A stretch of DNA of 64,000 bases from Caenorhabditis elegans (GCF_000002985.6 NC_003279.8:8494001-8558000); one strand, 5' to 3'; positions 1-17,707 are shown, counted from the first letter of the stretch. Numbers and translations are program-made. The notes: generated by a model from the sequence alone, not told the origin.

Positions 1-212
1 TCTGACTTTGAGCTTACTATTTTTTTTTCTGAAAAAACTCGAACCTTGTGTGAAAATTCAGAAAATTTGATTGTAATTGCAACAAAAAGGTGTAATAACT
101 TCAATTTCATAGAAATTTTTCCAAAAATTGTTGCACAGTAGGCAAAAAATGTTGTTAAAATCTCAAAATTAGTAAGGTGATTTTGTACCAAAAAAAAGTA
201 GACGCAAGACTA

Positions 213-318
213 TTAGGGAGTGCAACACTAATAGGGAGTGCAATACTAATTTTCGGAGGGTGTTCAAGGAGCAATACTAATAGGGAGTGCAAGTCTAATA
301 GGGAGGCCATATTAATAG
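213..318. repeat. Short tandem repeat with TAATAGGGAGTGCAA unit in presumed intron
   Basis: Four imperfect copies of a unit close to CTAATAGGGAGTGCAA occur in about 100 bp, interrupted by a segment TTTTCGGAGGGTGTTCAAGGAG. It lies in the presumed intron upstream of the first visible exon. No inverted termini were seen. The rest of 1-1019 is AT-rich and shows no exon I can support. Confidence 0.6.
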
Positions 319-1019
319 AAGAAATACGGTAATCAAGAAAAAACCCGCAATTCAAAAAATAATTAGTCCATTTTTAATTTTTTTTGCAAAACGGGGAAAA
401 ATCATAAAGAATCTAGCAAAATGTATGGTATTTTTTACGGTTATATTTGCGGTCTATTTTCTGTAATTTAAAACAAAATCTCCTAGTTTTCCCTTTATAA
501 TGTTTCTTTATTTGACTTTCTCATGCCCCCGTTTTGTTCTCTTCAATTAACAAGATATTCTGTCCATTTTAATGGTGATCTCGGGTCTCCCACCACCAAC
601 CCGCCTGTTGGTTTCTGCTGCTATTCAATTCATTCACATAGTCCTCCACTCTCTATGGATGTGCCCATTCAAACGCCTATCTGTCGCGTGGGTGCTCCCC
701 CCTGTGGTGTTGAAATGGGCGACAGTGCTGAGTGATGTTGAAAGGGTTCGGAGAAGAAAGTGGGTGGATTAGAAAGACGTTACAGTAATTTATGACTTGT
801 GTTCTTCTTCTTTTTTTCATTTCACTTGAAGAGTCGACACAGAAACTACGCAAAATCCTCGAATAAATTAAATAAAGTTCCGAGAAACGTTGAGAAAAAT
901 GGGCGGAATTACTTTTGAATGGGGTTCTACGGTCAGCTTTTGAACGGAATTCGTTTCAAGTTTTCTTTTAGAACCAAATTGTGCCTAACCTTCTTCAAAT
1001 AGTGATTTTTGAATTTCAG

Positions 1020-1624
1020 GCTATTCATGACAAGCTGTGTAAAAAGTATCAGGAAGTCACCACCGAGATTGAGATGGCTAATATTGAAAAGAAAACTTTT
1101 GAGTAAGCACAAATATTTATTTTTTAGAATTCATATAATCAATTTTCAGACGTCTCGGAGAGCATGAGTTGAAGGCAATCAACAAACGCGTCGGGCGTCT
1201 TCAACAAGAAGTCACAACACAAGAAACTCGGGAGAAGGATCTTCAAAAGATGTATTCAAAGTTGTCGAGTAAGTTTTCATTCGTTCCTCTGACCCTTAAC
1301 TAGAATAGTACAACTTTCATTGTGCACATAAATTCCAAAAGAATTGTGTATAGGATTAAGAGATCTCATTCATTCTTCGTTTTGTCATTCAAATTGACAC
1401 TTGACTGAATGAGCACAATACAGTCTTTTGAGAGAAGCAGCAACAAGCTGTGTGGTCGTCTCTTGGTGACACCTGCTTTGATTTATTAGGTCACTCAAAG
1501 TGCCTTACATTTATTTTGTGACTTGAAACTCATGGTTTTCCTATTTTCAGATAAGCAATGGAAACTGTCTCAAATTGAAATCCACGATGCAGCTTCAACC
1601 ACATCAGCACCGATTACATACTAA
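1020..1624 (+). CDS. 3' exons of an unidentified coiled-coil-like protein (5' part outside or unresolved)
   Basis: Three exons are visible: 1020-1102, 1150-1268 and 1551-1624. Each is bounded by a TTTCAG-type acceptor and a GTAAG-type donor, and the reading frame stays open across both introns to a TAA at 1622-1624. The encoded tail of about 90 residues is highly charged and lacks Pro and Gly breaks over its first 75 residues (for example KKYQEVTTEIEMANIEKK), which suggests an alpha-helical or coiled-coil segment; it ends in a short Ser/Thr-rich tip. I do not recognise the family. The first visible exon begins after an acceptor, so coding sequence must lie upstream; 1-1019 looks like a long intron. 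The 3' UTR probably runs to the AATAAA near 2091. Confidence is good that this is coding and low on function. Confidence 0.7.
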
Positions 1625-2451
1625 TTCAATTTTGGCGCCCTCAGCTTTTTTGTTCCTTTTAACATTTTACCTATATATCGTTTTATTTATCTCTTCCTCT
1701 GTTTTTTTTCGCTTCTTTCGGATCACACTCTTCCTTTCTTCCGTAATCTCCTATTGTGTTTTTGAACTGTTTCTCTCTTTCTGTGTTTTAGCGGCTTCGA
1801 TCATCCGTTTGTGGAACAAATGAATCGTCATTTTACTATGGCAATCCTTATCTTACAAACGGCTTCCGACATATCCGACCGGCTTTTGGGAAAGTGTTGC
1901 GCAATGGTGTTAGTGAACGAAGCAAAGGGGGATACATGCATTTATACATGGTAATGTGATTTTGGTGGGTTTAAAGGAATGTTGCCATTTTTATGTGGTC
2001 TCCCGCGGGGCGTGGTTGGTCCAATGGAATACGGTAGAAGTAAAACTGAGTGTGTATGTTTACGAAGGTGCTTCTCTCTTTCTTTTTAACGAATAAATTA
2101 CTAACGGAGGTGTGAGGAGTCTCATCGGCTGATCAAACATTCATGAAACGGATTACTGTAGTTTTAGGGTGTGTCGCAAGAGAAAGCTAGTTGGATTTAT
2201 AGAATTCATTTGATTTTTGAACTGTTCTGTAAAAATAGGCGTTTCAATTTCAGATTTGAGTTTCAATTAATTCTAATTCTAAAATTGTTGTCGAAAAAAA
2301 AACATGTTTTCAGAAAAAAATTTTCTATAATCTTTTTCTTAGAGCCATATGGGTACTTACCAAGGGTCATACAAAAGTAATTATTCAAAATTAAACTACT
2401 TTTTGCGTCTTGCAAATCTGGTGACTGACTGAAATTTTGGGTCTTCGAGAA

Positions 2452-2927
2452 CAGGGGTGGGCATTCTTGATTGATTGATTTCTTGAATTTCTTGATTTCT
2501 TGACATTTTGTCAAGAATTCTTGTTTCTTGATTTCTTGATAAATTGTGTCAAGAAATTAAGAAATTTTTTAACTCGAAATTTAGGCTGAAAAACTGGGTT
2601 TTCTATTTTTTCCGAAATTTTTTTTTTCGCTATTTTTGTCCTTTTCAGAATATATTAACTCAAAAAACACCATAAAACCCAATTTCAGTTGAAAAAACGA
2701 GAATTTCAGAAAGAAATTCAAAAAGATTGAAAACGTTTTTGTCGAAAATTATTAGTTTTGCACGTTTTGCCCGTTTTCGAAGTTCCTTCTGATGATATTT
2801 GTTTAAAAAAATAAGTTAAAACTGATAAATTTAACTATTTCTTCCAATTTCGTTCAAAAATATTGGCCGGAGAAAATTTCTTGATTTTTCTTGATTTCTT
2901 GACTTTGAAAAAGTTTGCCCACCCTTG
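2452..2927. mobile_element. hAT-type MITE (476 bp) with perfect 8 bp target duplication
   Basis: The element begins CAGGGGTGGGC and ends GCCCACCCTTG, an inverted terminal repeat with one mismatch. It is flanked on both sides by TTCGAGAA (2444-2451 and 2928-2935), an exact 8 bp direct repeat. The subterminal DNA is filled with TTCTTGA/TCAAGAA repeats, especially at 2470-2560 and 2878-2905. Eight-bp duplications and CAGGGGT-like tips are characteristic of the hAT superfamily. There is no transposase ORF, so it is non-autonomous. It lies between the first gene and the 3' end of ceh-6; the rest of 1625-4419 is AT-rich 3' UTR and intergenic DNA with no gene I can support. Confidence 0.85.
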
Positions 2928-4419
2928 TTCGAGAAGCAATGATTTATTTCTGTAAAAAATCGCTCGAAAGCCTGGAACATTTGATCAAAAAGTGTGTGCT
3001 GATCCATGTGTGTATTTTTTACTTAGCATGCTAATTAATAGTCTTTTTCTTCTTATTTAAATATCCATGCAAACCCCCTTAAACCCAAAGAGTTTTTCCA
3101 AAGAAAAATTGATTTGTTGCGTAACCACAATACCTCCTCAATTCGCCTCATTACTCCTCGTCTCGCAACGTTTGATTTCGCGCGCGTGCGCCACAAGAAA
3201 AATTGTTGCAACTTTTTCACCTTTTTGTCCTTTTCATTTTCCCCAGCTTCACAGGAAAATGTTCCGGATTTTTCATGGATCATGGATGTCTTTGTCTAAT
3301 GAGTGATGGCATAAGGGAGCAGATGTATGTTGATATCAGAACGGGAAATGAACACGGGAAGACAGGAGCAGGTGTGAAATGTCACTTCCTGTGTTCATGA
3401 TTGATTTTTGAAATATGGAATGAAGAATGTGAGGAACCGAGGAGCTGACCTACATTCACTGCAACATTGGATTTTCGTGTCAAGACCCATTCCGGGAGAA
3501 GAACTTTGCCTTTAAATATTCAAAGTAAACTGTTATAGCTTAATAAAATTTTTAAAATTTTTAGAATTGTTCTAATTTTTTATGATTATTATTCCTATTT
3601 GCAAAAAATTCAAATTTCTAATTTTTATGAAATTCCCACAACTAGGTCATTCATTTGTGCGGGAATTCAAAACTACCGTAGTTGTTCTAGTAGATTTTCC
3701 CCCAACGGCTCGGCGACTTATAGACTTTTATCGGATGTCTTAACTGTTATCAAAAAGTTGTAATAATTAAAATATAGAGAAAAATTTTGCACGTCTTTTT
3801 ACAGTTGACAATTTTTGATAAATGCAGAGACAACTGAGACAATGATAACGGATACAGCTGTCATAATAGAGCAAAAGTGTGCAAGTCCAATTGAGAAATA
3901 CATTAATTCAGTAATTTTCAGTTTTATTTGCAAAATTGAAAATTTTGAACTTTTTTAAAACTTTAAAGTTATATGAGTTATTCGAAAGCTTATGCTCTAG
4001 ATCAAATTTCCTTTTTTGAATTTTTTAAATTCTGATTTTTACCTACTCTGAAAAAAGACAGTTATATATAATTATATTCAGCAGACATCTAAATTAAAAT
4101 ATGCTACTTCCATTTTAACGTACAGATATTTATAAAATAAATGAATTCGAACAAAATAAAAAGTTTGGAAACTAATTTAGAAATGATACACAATAGAACT
4201 AATTAATAATTGTAAAAAACGAATACCCATTTTCAGAATGATGTGAGAAGTGAAGAGGATTGTATCAAAAAAAATAATAGGGGAAAAGAAATACTGTTGG
4301 TCTTCTTCAGAGAAGGATGTTTGAAAACTATTAAACTTTCTGTCATTATAAATTACCGGTGATTCATTTGAGTATTATTATTATTATATTACTGCTACAT
4401 CAATACGCATCACAAAAAA

Positions 4420-8260
<3,841 letters not shown>

Positions 8261-11200
8261 CAGTTGGGAAGTCCAGGAGCAACGGGGTGGCCACTACTGT
8301 GGAAAAGATGGGATGTGTGTGTTGAAAATGAAGAGAGAAAAGGAAGAGGTAGTAGTCAAAAGAGGGGCGGTCTTCTTCTTCTTCGTTTCCCTTTTTGCTG
8401 CGTCTCTTTTTCACACGGGAGCCACTTGGAATGTGTTGGCAGGAAAGCGGTCTTTCTGCGTCTCGTCTAGCCACCGTAATCGTATAACCAATCGACGAGA
8501 ATTGACATCAGGACACGCCCATTCTTTGATATGTTTGTAAAGATGGTCACGCCTACTGTCATGAGACATTGATGCTGTAGAATTGTGAAGATATGGGTTT
8601 AGTGTCTAGAAATACATTTATTTATTTGGAGTTATTTGAAGAGGTGTTGAAAGTTATAGAAACACATTATTGGAAGATTTCTAAGTTTCAAAACAATCGT
8701 AAAATCTTGCATCCGCCTATTCTTTTTGAAAGCCTATTTTTCGGTTCTTTTGAAGTATTTTACAACTTATTTTTTTTACAAAACTATAGATAATAAATAC
8801 CCAATGTTTTGTTAGTTGCTAACATTTTGATCAACCCAAAGACAATCTAGATATGAGGTGCCAAAGTTGAGCAATACAGTGTAATGCTATTAGAGGAAAG
8901 ACGGTAATTAAAAAGCCAACGCTTGATAACAATTAAAATAATAGTTATTATGTAATAATTTCAATAGATTTTGGCAAAAGAGCGTTACGTATTGACAACC
9001 TGGTGAAAAATCTTTTCCATCTTTTTTCCATACAGCTGAAAACTTCATCGATTGTAAACTAAAAAAATACAGTAAATTCAGTGGTTATTCATACTCGAAT
9101 ATATTTTTCTTCTGACAGAAAAGTAGACAAAAAAAGAAGTGTATGTTTGCAATAAAATATCCCAAAGCAGTTGGAAGTTGACACCGTAAGTTTTTAACAA
9201 GAAAACTTTACACAATACACATATTTCAAATAAAAAATTACTTCTGGAAGGTAGAAAAAATCGAAAACCTAGCGAATTTCATGAAATTTCTCAAAAATCT
9301 TGAGACGATCGAAAACTGAATAAAGGAAACAGACAAAAATGAGGGTGGCGAAGAATGAGAATGGTTGGAAAAAGAAGGCACTCACACATACAAATACATA
9401 CAGAGACACACGGCATAAGATTTGCATGAGCAATGAATTTCAACTCTTCTTCCCGCACCCCTTTCTCTCTTCTTCCATCACTTTCATCCTCATTTCCTCA
9501 CCGACGTTATATTCCCTGATAGGTTCCTTCTATATTTTTTATTTCAGGAAAATAGATTTCGAGTTCGTTTCTTTCAACTTGAAAATTTGCCGCTGTTTAA
9601 TATCCTTTAGACATTTCCATCGCTAAAGTTGCAAAATTTGGTTTCAAATTTGCTGTGAACTGTCAAGAAGTTCCGGTTGAAAATGTGCCTCTTAAACTGA
9701 CCTATCACTTAGTTTAACCCAGTTTTTTTTTCTGAAGTTCCATCATGTTTTATTGCACATGTTTTATAATTTGATTGTATATTCATACTAGTGTGACTAT
9801 GTAGATCAAAATAAGGCAAATGTCCCATACATATTTTTAAGTCTGGATGCTTTTCAAGATTTTTAGTATTCCAAAACTTTATTAATCTGCAAGTAATAGT
9901 TGAAATCAATCAAAATTAACGCGATAAATTTTTTATTTTTTGTTTGAAAAAAAGTTTTGTCTTGATTTCTGTAACTATGACTCCAGCTGCAAGATGTTCG
10001 TTTTCTCACTTTTCCCCATATCTTCCCACTCAATAAATCTCGAATTTCGCTTTCCTCTAAGCCGGATTGAAAGCTTGTGCCAATTTCCGCTTGTCTTCGG
10101 ATGATCTTTTACTCAGTTAGAATCGAGTTTTTGTTGTGAATAACCGAAATAGATATTTCAATGGTACTCTAGTTGGATTTATGTAAAAATTTAAGTATAT
10201 TGGTTTTCATTTATATTTGATTTTTGTAAATGTTGAATACCGTATTTTTTATATTAATATTGCACCCAAATACATCTTCAAGAGCCTTCTTAAGAGTATT
10301 TTAAATTTTAGCTTTAAATCATTTTCAAATGTTTTTTATGGTTCCACATATTTCTTCCCGCACTGAAGCATTAAATTTTTGAAGTGAGAAACTAGTAATC
10401 TTCAACTGAATGTAATCCTCCAAAATATAGTTTTGCAGTCTATACTGTATTTTATTTTCTATCCGCCTAAATAAATTGAAGATAGAAATACAACTCATCG
10501 TACTAAAACATTTCCTATCAACCTGGCAACCTGTTTATTGATCGTAACTAATCAACTTTTGTAATAATTATCTAATAGTTTGATGATTTGTTTGTGTTCA
10601 TCAATGTACTGTAATGAACCACCTATCTTTATTAGCACCATCTGTTCAATTGCACAGTGGTTATGGTTTATTTGACTAGAGGGCTCCGAAACTTTTTATA
10701 TTAGAGGACCCATAGTGTGAGGAGTGATTTCTTGCGAAGAGCTGGTTCTCATGTTGCATGGGTTCTAATTTTAATAAGTGAGTGGAGAATTAAATCACCG
10801 ACATAAATAATCCTTATAGTTGGTTCCCATGCAGTCGTTTTCTGTAATATTCCCGAAATACTTGAACAAGTTGGAAAGGCGGTGAATTGTCTTGTTGTGT
10901 CATCAATATGTTATGTTCCCATATTAACATCAAATCCTCTTGCGGTGTGCACTTATAGGACTCTCATTTGGAGAATAGTATCTGTGCAAAGATGGTGCTT
11001 TGTGTGGAATGAATTTATTTTTCAACATTTTCGATAGATATAAAATGTATTTTTTGCAGATTTCAGATTATATCGGATCTCGAGAAAAATCGGTTTCCCA
11101 GTTATTGCAACACGCCATAAATAATGAAACCAATAAAATGTAAGATCTTTCTTTAATCGAAAAATTTCATCGGGATGTCCAGAATCTAAACAACTAGCGG

Positions 11201-14200
11201 ATGTCGGACGTCGGTTAAGTCGGGGTTTCCTGGCTTTAAACAAATTCTCAAGGGACACTGTTCTACAACACCGATAACACACTGTCGCGTAGCTCTCACA
11301 TTTGGTATTCCATTTTTTGTGATCTTCAAAGTTATATTTTCCCTGGCACAAGTAAGTACGACTCTTGTCATATTATCAACAGTGATAAAACGATAAAAGA
11401 ATGGCCACCATTCAAACTCAGCAACATGCAAATCAGAAGTGACCACAACCAGGCACCCGGCTCCCACACTTTATATTCGTTTCCTCCACTTTTTTGCTCT
11501 TTTTTTGAACACAAGCACTTGACTTAGTTTGAACATGGAGAGTTTGAATATATGTAATTGAATAGTTAATAAGATTAGTTGTCATGCAAATTTATATTCT
11601 CTCACATTTTTTTTTAGATTTTTGAAAGTTAAAAAGCTAATTTTTTGGTTATTTAAAAAAGGAGGTGGGGTTAGTATTTTTTTACTCCCCCTAGGAGAAA
11701 TTTTTTTTAAATATTCTTTACAAAAAAGATCACTGTCATCATAATTTTTTAAAGAAAACACTCGAACATCTTCGTAATATTCAAATATTTTAGTCAGATA
11801 CTAATAATTTAAAAGTGTTAAATTTGTTTACCAATTAATTCTTTATACACATCATTTGGGTACAGTATACTTATCTTTTTGTTTCACACGCTCAACAAAT
11901 AGTAATGTTTAAAAAACTGGTTCAAAGATATATTGACATACGTTCGAAAAAAAAAAGAATCTAGACTTATGCAGGTGAACTATGTTGTAGTCATAATAAA
12001 AACACTGATAAATTTAGTGATATAGTGTTTCTTGTTTTGTTTTGGCAATTAATTGAACTTATCAGAAACATTTTGATATCTCTTTTGATAAACCATCGGC
12101 AGTTCATTAAACAATATTACGCATAGTATTTTCCAGCCGTCAACAATAATAAAATTGAAAAATTTTGAAGTCAATATAGTCTTTTCTAGAATACCGTGAC
12201 ATTTTTGTGAGGGATTAATAAAGAAACTGTAAGAGGATGTGCTCTCTCTCTCTACAACCAGCCGGCTTGTGAAGTGGTCTCACATTTAACTATAGGGCGG
12301 CGAATGTTTGAAGGAGAGGTCAATTACGGATTTGATTCCGATGGATTTAAAGGTGTTGAAGAGCCATATCGAGTATGAAGGATATATCAGATTTTGAAAA
12401 TATTGTGGAATTAAGGAGAAATGAAAAAAGGAGTTATGGTCTTTTTAGGTTCAAAAAACTTGCACTGAATATCACGAGTCTATTAGTTCCTAAATTAAAA
12501 ATATTAATTGTTCGTAGAACACATAAATCTGCTACTATAGTGCTGAAAAAAACCAAAATGTCAAAGTAAAGATTTTCAAAATTTTCAAAATGTTTTTGTT
12601 TACAGTTCAAAATTGGCAATTTCTCAAATATCCCCTTTCATAATTCTGGAACTCGATGAAAAATGTTAATCGTTTCTACAAGGTTTATTTTTTAATTATG
12701 AAAATTTTGAGAAAGCTAAAACATTACAGCTGATAGATTTGATATTATGACATTTAGCTTTTTCAAAAAAAACAATAGTTTTAAACTAATTTTGAGTATA
12801 TTTTGCTAAAATCATCACTGGAACTTCTCCGACTAATCTAAAAAGTGATTTTGAAGATAAACGAAAAGTCCGAATTGTTTTTTTTTCAAAAATAGCCAAC
12901 AATTAGCTCTGAATCTGCAAAACTTGACTGAAATGAGTAAGAGTAATAAAATTTAGCGGAGAAGGATGGATTACGGTAGTTTTGGAAAAGGAAATGATGA
13001 AGAAGACGTGGTAGTGGTAGAAGCGGAGGTCGAAGTCAATTGAGATTCAATTTGATTAAGTACCAGAAGAAAGAGAGAGAGAGAGAGATAAAGAGAGACG
13101 AACATTTGTATTCTGGTCTCGAAGCGACACAAATTTGGAAAATAATATAAACTTATTGGTAACACTATACACTATACAATGGAAAGCGATTTTTTTTTGC
13201 TTTCAAAAAAATGAGATTAAAGTCAAGAAAATTTAATTTAAAGTCTAACTTTGTAACTTTTTATAAACAGTTCGATTGAAAAAAATTAACTAAATTTTTT
13301 TTTAAATCTATGGGTAACCCGACATGATTGAGTATAATAAAAACCTCCTTTAAAACAAAAAAAAGGATTAATAACTAAATAATACTTTTAAAATTTATTT
13401 TTGGTCGCTTTCCAAAACTTAGAGTGCCAGAAACCAATTAATTGTCATTTTAAAAAAAATAAAAACAATTTCTTCTAAAAGTATTTCATTTTCAATTATT
13501 CAGATGTACTAGTTGATTCTACGTTTCCATTAATAATTGATACTCTAAAGGTGAATACAAAATATATGATACCTAGCTACAAGTCTGCTTTAATTGAATG
13601 TTTTCAACTTGAACCTACACTTACTTGTTAATCTCTGCGAAAAAGTAAATCAGATCGAGAAAAGAGCAATCTGTCACACAAGAACATAATGCAGTTTCAT
13701 TCCAAGGTAATCCTTAAAGTGTTCGTCCGAATTGACAGATGGAATCTATCTCTGCGACTCCCCTCCTTCACATGCTATTTTTTTCGGTGCAAAACTAACA
13801 GTTTTCTTGGGTAAAGAGCACCATCAATTAGATCGAGAAGTGCAAAACATTAGAAGCATCGTAATTAGGTTAAATGCTCCAAAAACAGAAATTTGAAGGG
13901 ATGGAGAAGTGCTAAAGCAACACGTTTTTGAGTTGATGGGAGAAATAATAATAATATAACCGTATGGTTTATAGGACGAAAACTTGAAACAAAAATCATG
14001 AAAAAATTATATTTCCAGGTATGAAAGTTTTTGAGTTAAGACACGGTGCCCGGTCTCGACAAGGTAGAAAATTTTTAGAGAGAACGGAACAACAATTTTA
14101 TTGTGAAGAAAAATACCGTATTCTACCGTATTCCTTAAAGCTGTACACTATTTTTTGAAAACCTCCATTTTGGAACTCCCAGAGACCGAGTACCGGTCTC

Positions 14201-15262
14201 GACGCGATTATTTTGTCAATCACCGATTTTCAAAATTGGGTAAACACTAATGTTGCAGAAATCTTCGTGACGAATTTCGTCACTTGAAGCGATCAGATTA
14301 GCAGAAGTTGTGGCTGGACCCACCAATGGCGTGTTCCTTTAAAATAAAATATCAAGTTTTCTCCTGAATACAATACATTATTGTCCTTCAAACTTTTAAA
14401 GTATCTCTCACATTTTTGCAGAAACTAGCATTTAAAAAATTTGAAACTATCATGGTGGCTACTAAAACAAATAAAAACTGATGACGTGCCAAATTTGAAC
14501 ATTTCAGTGACATCTGTTGAAAATGGGAATGTGAGAAGAAGAGGAAGGATCATTCTTATTGCACACACAGATAGACAAAAGGAAGACAAGAAATCTGGAG
14601 AGAAACGAGTCAATTTCCGTATGTTATTCGAATACCATGATGCTCTTTTTATTTAGGATTTATCCTTTATGATCTTACAAATAAAAAGGAAACTAATATG
14701 AATTCGTTTCAATTGAGAATTAAAAAAAAAATTCTTCCTAAACTCCTCAGGTGGCCCCTGACAGGAACCAAGATTGAACGGTGCCTTTTAACTGTTCCAC
14801 TTTCTTATTTTTTCTCGACTTTTCTGAATTTTCTAGTGCAATGTTTTCCCGGTGTCTCGAGAGGCTAAAATTCAGTATGTTGTCACTTTCAATTTCCCAT
14901 TTCTCATATCTCAAAAACTGAAGTATAAATGGAGAAGGATGGACCCATAACCCTGGGTGAGAAATAGTGAAGCGCGATTAGCATATATCCCTTTCCTGAA
15001 AGGTGGTGGTGTTGGTGCCATCAATTTTAGAATATTTAACTAGATACCTCGCTCCTTTCTCTCTACTGAATGTCCATCAACAATAGTAATTAGGTGTGTA
15101 TTAGAGAAGAAGAGGCGGAATACTTAATATTTACATTACTTTCTTACTTTAAGACACATGAAAGGAGAAATAAATATGAAATGAAAAAGTGGAAGAAGCC
15201 GGGGATCAGACTGAGCACAAGAGAATTGGTTAGAGTACAGTGAAGGAATGTTGATGTATCAT
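8261..15262. other. Gene-free 7 kb upstream of ceh-6; probable regulatory DNA
   Basis: No spliced gene is supportable on either strand. The open stretches here (for example on the - strand at 11022-11467) overlap each other in different frames, have no splice partners and resemble no family. A GA-rich microsatellite lies at about 13068-13100. At about 14035-14205 there is a dispersed worm repeat with the motif CGGTGCCCGGTCTCGAC and a related inverted piece. Polypyrimidine runs occur near 9445-9500. The position directly upstream of ceh-6 makes cis-regulatory function likely; this is inference. Confidence 0.5.
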
Positions 15263-17315
15263 TCAAGAAACAATGAAAAATGATGACAACCAAGTAAAGA
15301 TTAAGCAAACTAATGATATGATAAGCAAGTATTCACTAAAAGGTTGAGGTTGAGGATACGGTACTCGATGAAGTTGCATTGTCTTGTCAGCGGCCAGCGT
15401 GACAACGGCAGATTGAAATCCGGATGCGATTCCAGGTGTTTCTGATTGAATATCTTCGCAAATTGACGGTGATGTCCTCGATACAAATTCAATTCCCGTT
15501 ACAAAAAGACCATGAGACTCGGGAGAGAAGTAAAGACGGCGACATTCATGGGTATCGAACACGAGAACACTTCCAGACATTGTACCAACAGCAGTGAAAT
15601 TTCCGCAATCTGAGACTGCCAGTGACGAAATACTCTGAAAAGTTCGAGTTAATTATCCTAACTCCGTGAAACGCGATGTTTTCCCAAGTGAGTCTCGCTA
15701 CGATATATGAGCGCAAGAAATACAACAATTCCGGCTCTTTTTCAGATTATGCTGATCTATGTTTTGAATCTCTTTGAACTGCGAAAATGTCATAAATCTA
15801 AATATTTCAGAATATAAGTTAAATTTTTTAAAAGAAAACATTTGTCGAACATTTAATTTTTGTTGAAACTAAACAATTTTAAAGGTATTTTTTCCCTTTT
15901 TTAAATGTCATTTATAACTCCTTATTGAACTCCAGAAGATTTTTATAGAAGAAAATTCGGATTTAATTATTTAGATAGAAGAAAATCGGTTTTTATTTTC
16001 AAATTTTTACTTTTCTGTAAAAGTTTATCGCTCAAACGTTGAAACTTTTTATTAATTGATTGAAATTACTAGCCTGACCCTTTGCCAACAACTTTGTTAC
16101 AACTGGCCGTGCCACATTTCTTTCAGAATTGAACGCCCATAATGATAGAAATGAAGCTTGATCTTTGGATCCTTTGGAAATTGAATTATATGCTGCTACA
16201 AACACTGTATTGTTGCTCGCTTTTCCAAGTGGAGTACATCGAATCGATCGCATCTTCAAATTTTGAAATTCATTCAGTTAAAAGTAATTTATAACAACCT
16301 TGAATCCACGCGAAATTTCAATTGGGAATTGTAAATCAAGAAGTCGTGCTCCAGTTTGTGTGCTCCAAATGAATGCACCTTCGGCTCCAACAGAGCTGAA
16401 AATTGTTTTTTTTTAAATTTATTTTAAATATAAATTTTGAAAAAACTTACATTATTGTCTTCGAATCTTTTGAAAAGTCTATATCATCAACATCTGCTTT
16501 ATGAGCTTGAATAGTAAGAATTGGCTGAGCGTCTTCGTTCTGTAAATCATATTTTAAATATTTTTTTATAAACTTGGAAATAAATCTCACTTCGGCGCGG
16601 AAAACAATTTGTGCATTCCATATCCGGATGTGTCCATCTGCTCCGCCAGTTGCAAATATTTTTCCACGGGAGCTTTTATCAAATCGAACGCATTTCTGAC
16701 ACAATTGCAATAGAAAATGCATCAGAAAATTTAAAAAAAAACAAACCTGGTAAGAGTTGGAGGCATGAAAATCCGATCGAACTTGGCTAACTTTTTGAAT
16801 TTCGAACGATAAGCATTCATTTTCTTCGTTCAGCTTAAATGCTCGAGTCATGTAGAGTGCACATAACTAAAACGATTTATATTTTTTGAATCATAAAATG
16901 AGTGTTACGTTTTCTTGCCCTGCAGCGATTACATATTTTGCTGAAATTTCGTCGAACGCACATGCAACATCCATATTCATCGTGGCCATGGATCCTGTGT
17001 CGAACTGAATATAATTTCAATTGTTTTTTTAATATTCATACACAAAAGAAAACCTTGCCAACGCATTTTGATTGAAATCCAACATCTTGGTTTGCACTGC
17101 CGGTTGTGAAAAGATGAGTCTGAAAAACCAGGCTAATGGAATATCATTCGAAATTTTCTTACCTGAATTTCGTTTAAAACTCCAGTTTTCGAAGCACCTC
17201 CTCCTCCAGCAACAAGAATATGTCGAGAACCGATTGTTTTGAGACAATAAGCTGGTATGCCACTCTCTCCGATAAGTGGCGCTTTTTTCGATTGGCCACC
17301 GCCGAAGATTGTCAT
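15263..17315 (-). CDS. sec-12: SEC-12, ER membrane guanine nucleotide exchange factor for Sar1 (Sec12/PREB)
   Basis: Nine exons: 17163-17315 (ATG), 17054-17119, 16909-17004, 16747-16866, 16591-16695, 16452-16539, 16299-16395, 16074-16253 and 15263-15634, about 425 aa against 417 for human PREB. The N-terminus has the glycine-rich loop LVAGGGGASKTGVLNEI, which in Sec12 forms the potassium-binding loop contacting Sar1. WD40-like blades follow (for example IFATGGADGHIRIWNA and SCGNFTAVGTMSGSVLVFD-type repeats). One hydrophobic segment (YLLIISLVCLIFTWLSSFF) sits at the very C-terminus, giving a cytosolic propeller anchored in the ER. Sec12 loads Sar1 with GTP to start COPII budding. The ATG directly follows an AG (CACAG|ATG), and a same-strand gene ends 393 bp upstream, which suggests an operon. 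The donor of the penultimate exon is unusual (see findings). Confidence 0.9.
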
Positions 17316-17707
17316 CTGTGTGATAAATACACAGTTTTTACGCAAATTTTCAAAAAATAAAGAAATAAAATAATAAAATTCGATTAAAAATGTCGTGAAA
17401 GCCACGTGTTCTCGTTGAAAATCGCTTTCGCGTAAATCGTACCGAAACGGAGAAAGCTAGGCCATAAGTGGGATGTTAGTCCGCAACATTGGCGGGTGTT
17501 CAAATAGTAGTTTTCTGCCCGAAAGTTATCGGGTTGTTCTGTTTAGTGTCAGCTCGAAGCAGCTCATTGTTGCAGTATATCAGAATGAATAATATTTAAA
17601 ATAACATTTATTTAAAAAAAATGTCAAGAAGAAACAGTAACATGAAGTTGGAAGCATGCCAGATGAAGGGAAAAAAGTTCAAGAAGTGTTCTGAAAACCG
17701 AAATGAT

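Noticed and set aside
523..772. Two overlapping + strand frames of 66-70 codons at the left edge
   Set aside because: Located in the presumed intron before 1020, without acceptor/donor pairs, and low-complexity.
11022..11467. Two overlapping - strand open frames of 93 and 109 codons in the ceh-6 upstream region
   Set aside because: Different frames over the same DNA, no matching splice sites, no recognisable domain, and unlike codon use of real exons nearby.
13068..13100. GA-rich stretch as a regulatory GAGA element
   Set aside because: A simple microsatellite; nothing in the sequence beyond the repeat supports a specific function.
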